Shown: positions 14,772 to 15,745 of the stretch, one piece after another
Position numbering within the stretch: the first letter of the stretch is position 1
Layout: each line of letters opens with the position of its first letter
Assembly: GCA_028282185.1 (NCBI GenBank)
Contig: JANQIJ010000280.1
Span: forward strand, 1 to 15,745
Direction: 5' to 3'
Length of the DNA: 15,745 nt
Origin: Rhodospirillales bacterium
GTDB taxonomy: Bacteria > Pseudomonadota > Alphaproteobacteria > Rhodospirillales > Casp-alpha2
Translations under genes and position numbers: made by a program
Notes under the pieces: generated by a model
What the model saw: the letters and a program-made list of their open reading frames with translations, nothing else
Databases searched by the model: none
What the model was told of the DNA's origin: nothing

Positions 14772-15745
14772 TTACTCAGCCGCGGCCGAGTACTGCTTCA
14801 TCGGATCGGCCGGGTTCCGGTTCATCCACTTGCCCCACTCGTCGTAGAAGTGACGCATGCCGATTTCGTCGTGGATGTACTCGTCTTCGTGCCGGCCGTG
14901 GAGAATGCGGCGCGGCTCGGATTCCGGCAACATCGCTGACCCCTGACCGGCGACGCCGATCAAGTCTTCGTGCAGGTTGCGGCCGAAAGGACCCCAAATC
15001 GAATTGTGGTGCTCGATCCGGGTCATCCGTTCTTCCAGCGTATCGCTCTTCAGGCCGAGGCCGCGGAACTCGATCATCACCTTGTCCGGCCCGAGCGGCG
15101 TGACCACGTCGCAGCGCAGCGCCGAGCCACGAAGGTTGAAGTTCATGCCGGGGAACATGTCGATCATGTACCACTGGTTCGGCGGGAAGCCGGGGAACGA
15201 GAGTTCGGCGCGGGATTCGAAGCCTTCGTACTGATCGTACTTCACCTCGAAGCTGTTGACGTTCACATGCCCGTTGTCAAAGGCGACGTTCTTGCGTGCG
15301 AAGTACTCCTCGTTAAAGCCCGTCACCCGGTTATGGTAGTGCATGTAATCGTGATAGAATTCCGAGTTGGTGTCGTGCCACAGCTTGTAGTTGGTGCCGA
15401 TGATCGCCTTGTGATAGTGGAACACTTCGAGCGGCTCGGTATCCACGGCTTCGCGGATACATTCGAAGCTGCCCGCGGCCCACTCCTCGACCGAATGCTC
15501 GATCTGGTCGTTGAGCGTGACCCAGACGAAACCGCCGAACTTAACTTCGCAGCGCAGCCGGCGCAGGCCCGTCTGCTCCTTGGTCAAGCGGTCGCCGTAA
15601 CCTTCCTTGCCACGGGTAATGTCGACGCAGTTGCCCTTCATGTCGAACTGCCAAGCATGGAACATGCAGGTCATGTGTTTGGGCGTGCCCGAGGCGGAAC
15701 CTTCAAGGAAGCTGCCTGACGGGCGGCGCTCGATCATCATGCCAA
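14772..15745 (-). CDS. msmA: Rieske oxygenase large (alpha) subunit, methanesulfonate monooxygenase type, N terminus outside window
   Basis: Catalytic subunit of a Rieske non-haem iron oxygenase. The known enzyme converts methanesulfonate with NADH and oxygen to formaldehyde and sulfite. About 322 C-terminal residues are present; roughly 90 are missing, and the reading frame runs off the window end at 15745. The second half of the Rieske site, CMFHAWQFD, is visible. The codons before it run to the window edge. If a C-x-H lies just outside, as in other Rieske proteins, 26 residues separate H and C, against about 16-18 normally. That spacing (C-x-H-x26-C-x2-H) is the published hallmark of MsmA. 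The mononuclear iron site is seen as EFYHDYMHYH plus HEDLIG; Glu stands where most have the bridging Asp. It is the first visible gene of the operon. Confidence 0.8.
   Translation of the reverse strand, partial: GMMIERRPSGSFLEGSASGTPKHMTCMFHAWQFDMKGNCVDITRGKEGYGDRLTKEQTGLRRLRCEVKFGGFVWVTLNDQIEHSVEEWAAGSFECIREAVDTEPLEVFHYHKAIIGTNYKLWHDTNSEFYHDYMHYHNRVTGFNEEYFARKNVAFDNGHVNVNSFEVKYDQYEGFESRAELSFPGFPPNQWYMIDMFPGMNFNLRGSALRCDVVTPLGPDKVMIEFRGLGLKSDTLEERMTRIEHHNSIWGPFGRNLHEDLIGVAGQGSAMLPESEPRRILHGRHEDEYIHDEIGMRHFYDEWGKWMNRNPADPMKQYSAAAE

Noticed and set aside
14633..15103. Plus-strand gene across the msmA-msmB gap and the msmA 3' end
   Set aside because: Arg/Ser-rich translation opposite msmA with no ribosome-binding site or family motif.

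Overview
The window is GC-rich bacterial DNA with dense, operon-like coding and Shine-Dalgarno-type starts. The gene set (a MaeB-type malic enzyme fused to a phosphotransacetylase-like domain, PhnCDE, a methanesulfonate-type Rieske oxygenase) suggests an alphaproteobacterium, perhaps a marine Rhodospirillales-like lineage. That placement rests on protein style and base composition, not on a marker gene.

Left part (1-4175). On the minus strand a glycerophosphodiester phosphodiesterase gene overlaps glycerol kinase (glpK) by ATGA; both products feed the glycerol-3-phosphate pool. The glpK reading frame is cut by a 38-bp perfect inverted repeat (1-38 / 90-127) that looks like a fold-back chimera at a sequence end, not a biological truncation. 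A divergent 171-bp gap separates this pair from maeB, on the plus strand.

Middle (4176-8488). A phosphonate/phosphate-ester ABC importer: phnC (ATPase), phnD (periplasmic binding protein), and one long gene in which two PhnE permeases are fused. A Pho-box-like motif lies upstream of phnC. A strong hairpin lies behind phnD, and a 12-codon leader frame ends in a TAATG overlap with phnE. No C-P lyase or phosphonatase is visible.

8489-11002. A tungsten/molybdopterin aldehyde:ferredoxin oxidoreductase gene is followed by a small MoaD/ThiS-like protein ending in Gly-Gly. Behind it is an 89-codon open stretch without a usable start that resembles part of a periplasmic sugar-binding/TorT-type protein; I read it as a gene fossil.

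Right part (15745-10986, all minus strand). An apparent operon reads msmA (partial), msmB, msmC, msmD, then a single-domain cyclic-nucleotide-binding-like protein and a GcvT/DmdA-like folate-binding protein. The four enzyme genes match the architecture of methanesulfonate monooxygenase: Rieske hydroxylase alpha and beta, Rieske ferredoxin, and 2Fe-2S/FAD/NAD reductase. MsmA shows a long insert in the Rieske motif that fits the unusual 26-residue spacing of that enzyme. This oxygenase would release formaldehyde and sulfite. The two extra genes, and possibly the convergent aldehyde oxidoreductase, could handle the one-carbon product. That link is inference and is the most interesting lead here. 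No tRNA, rRNA, CRISPR or insertion sequence was seen.
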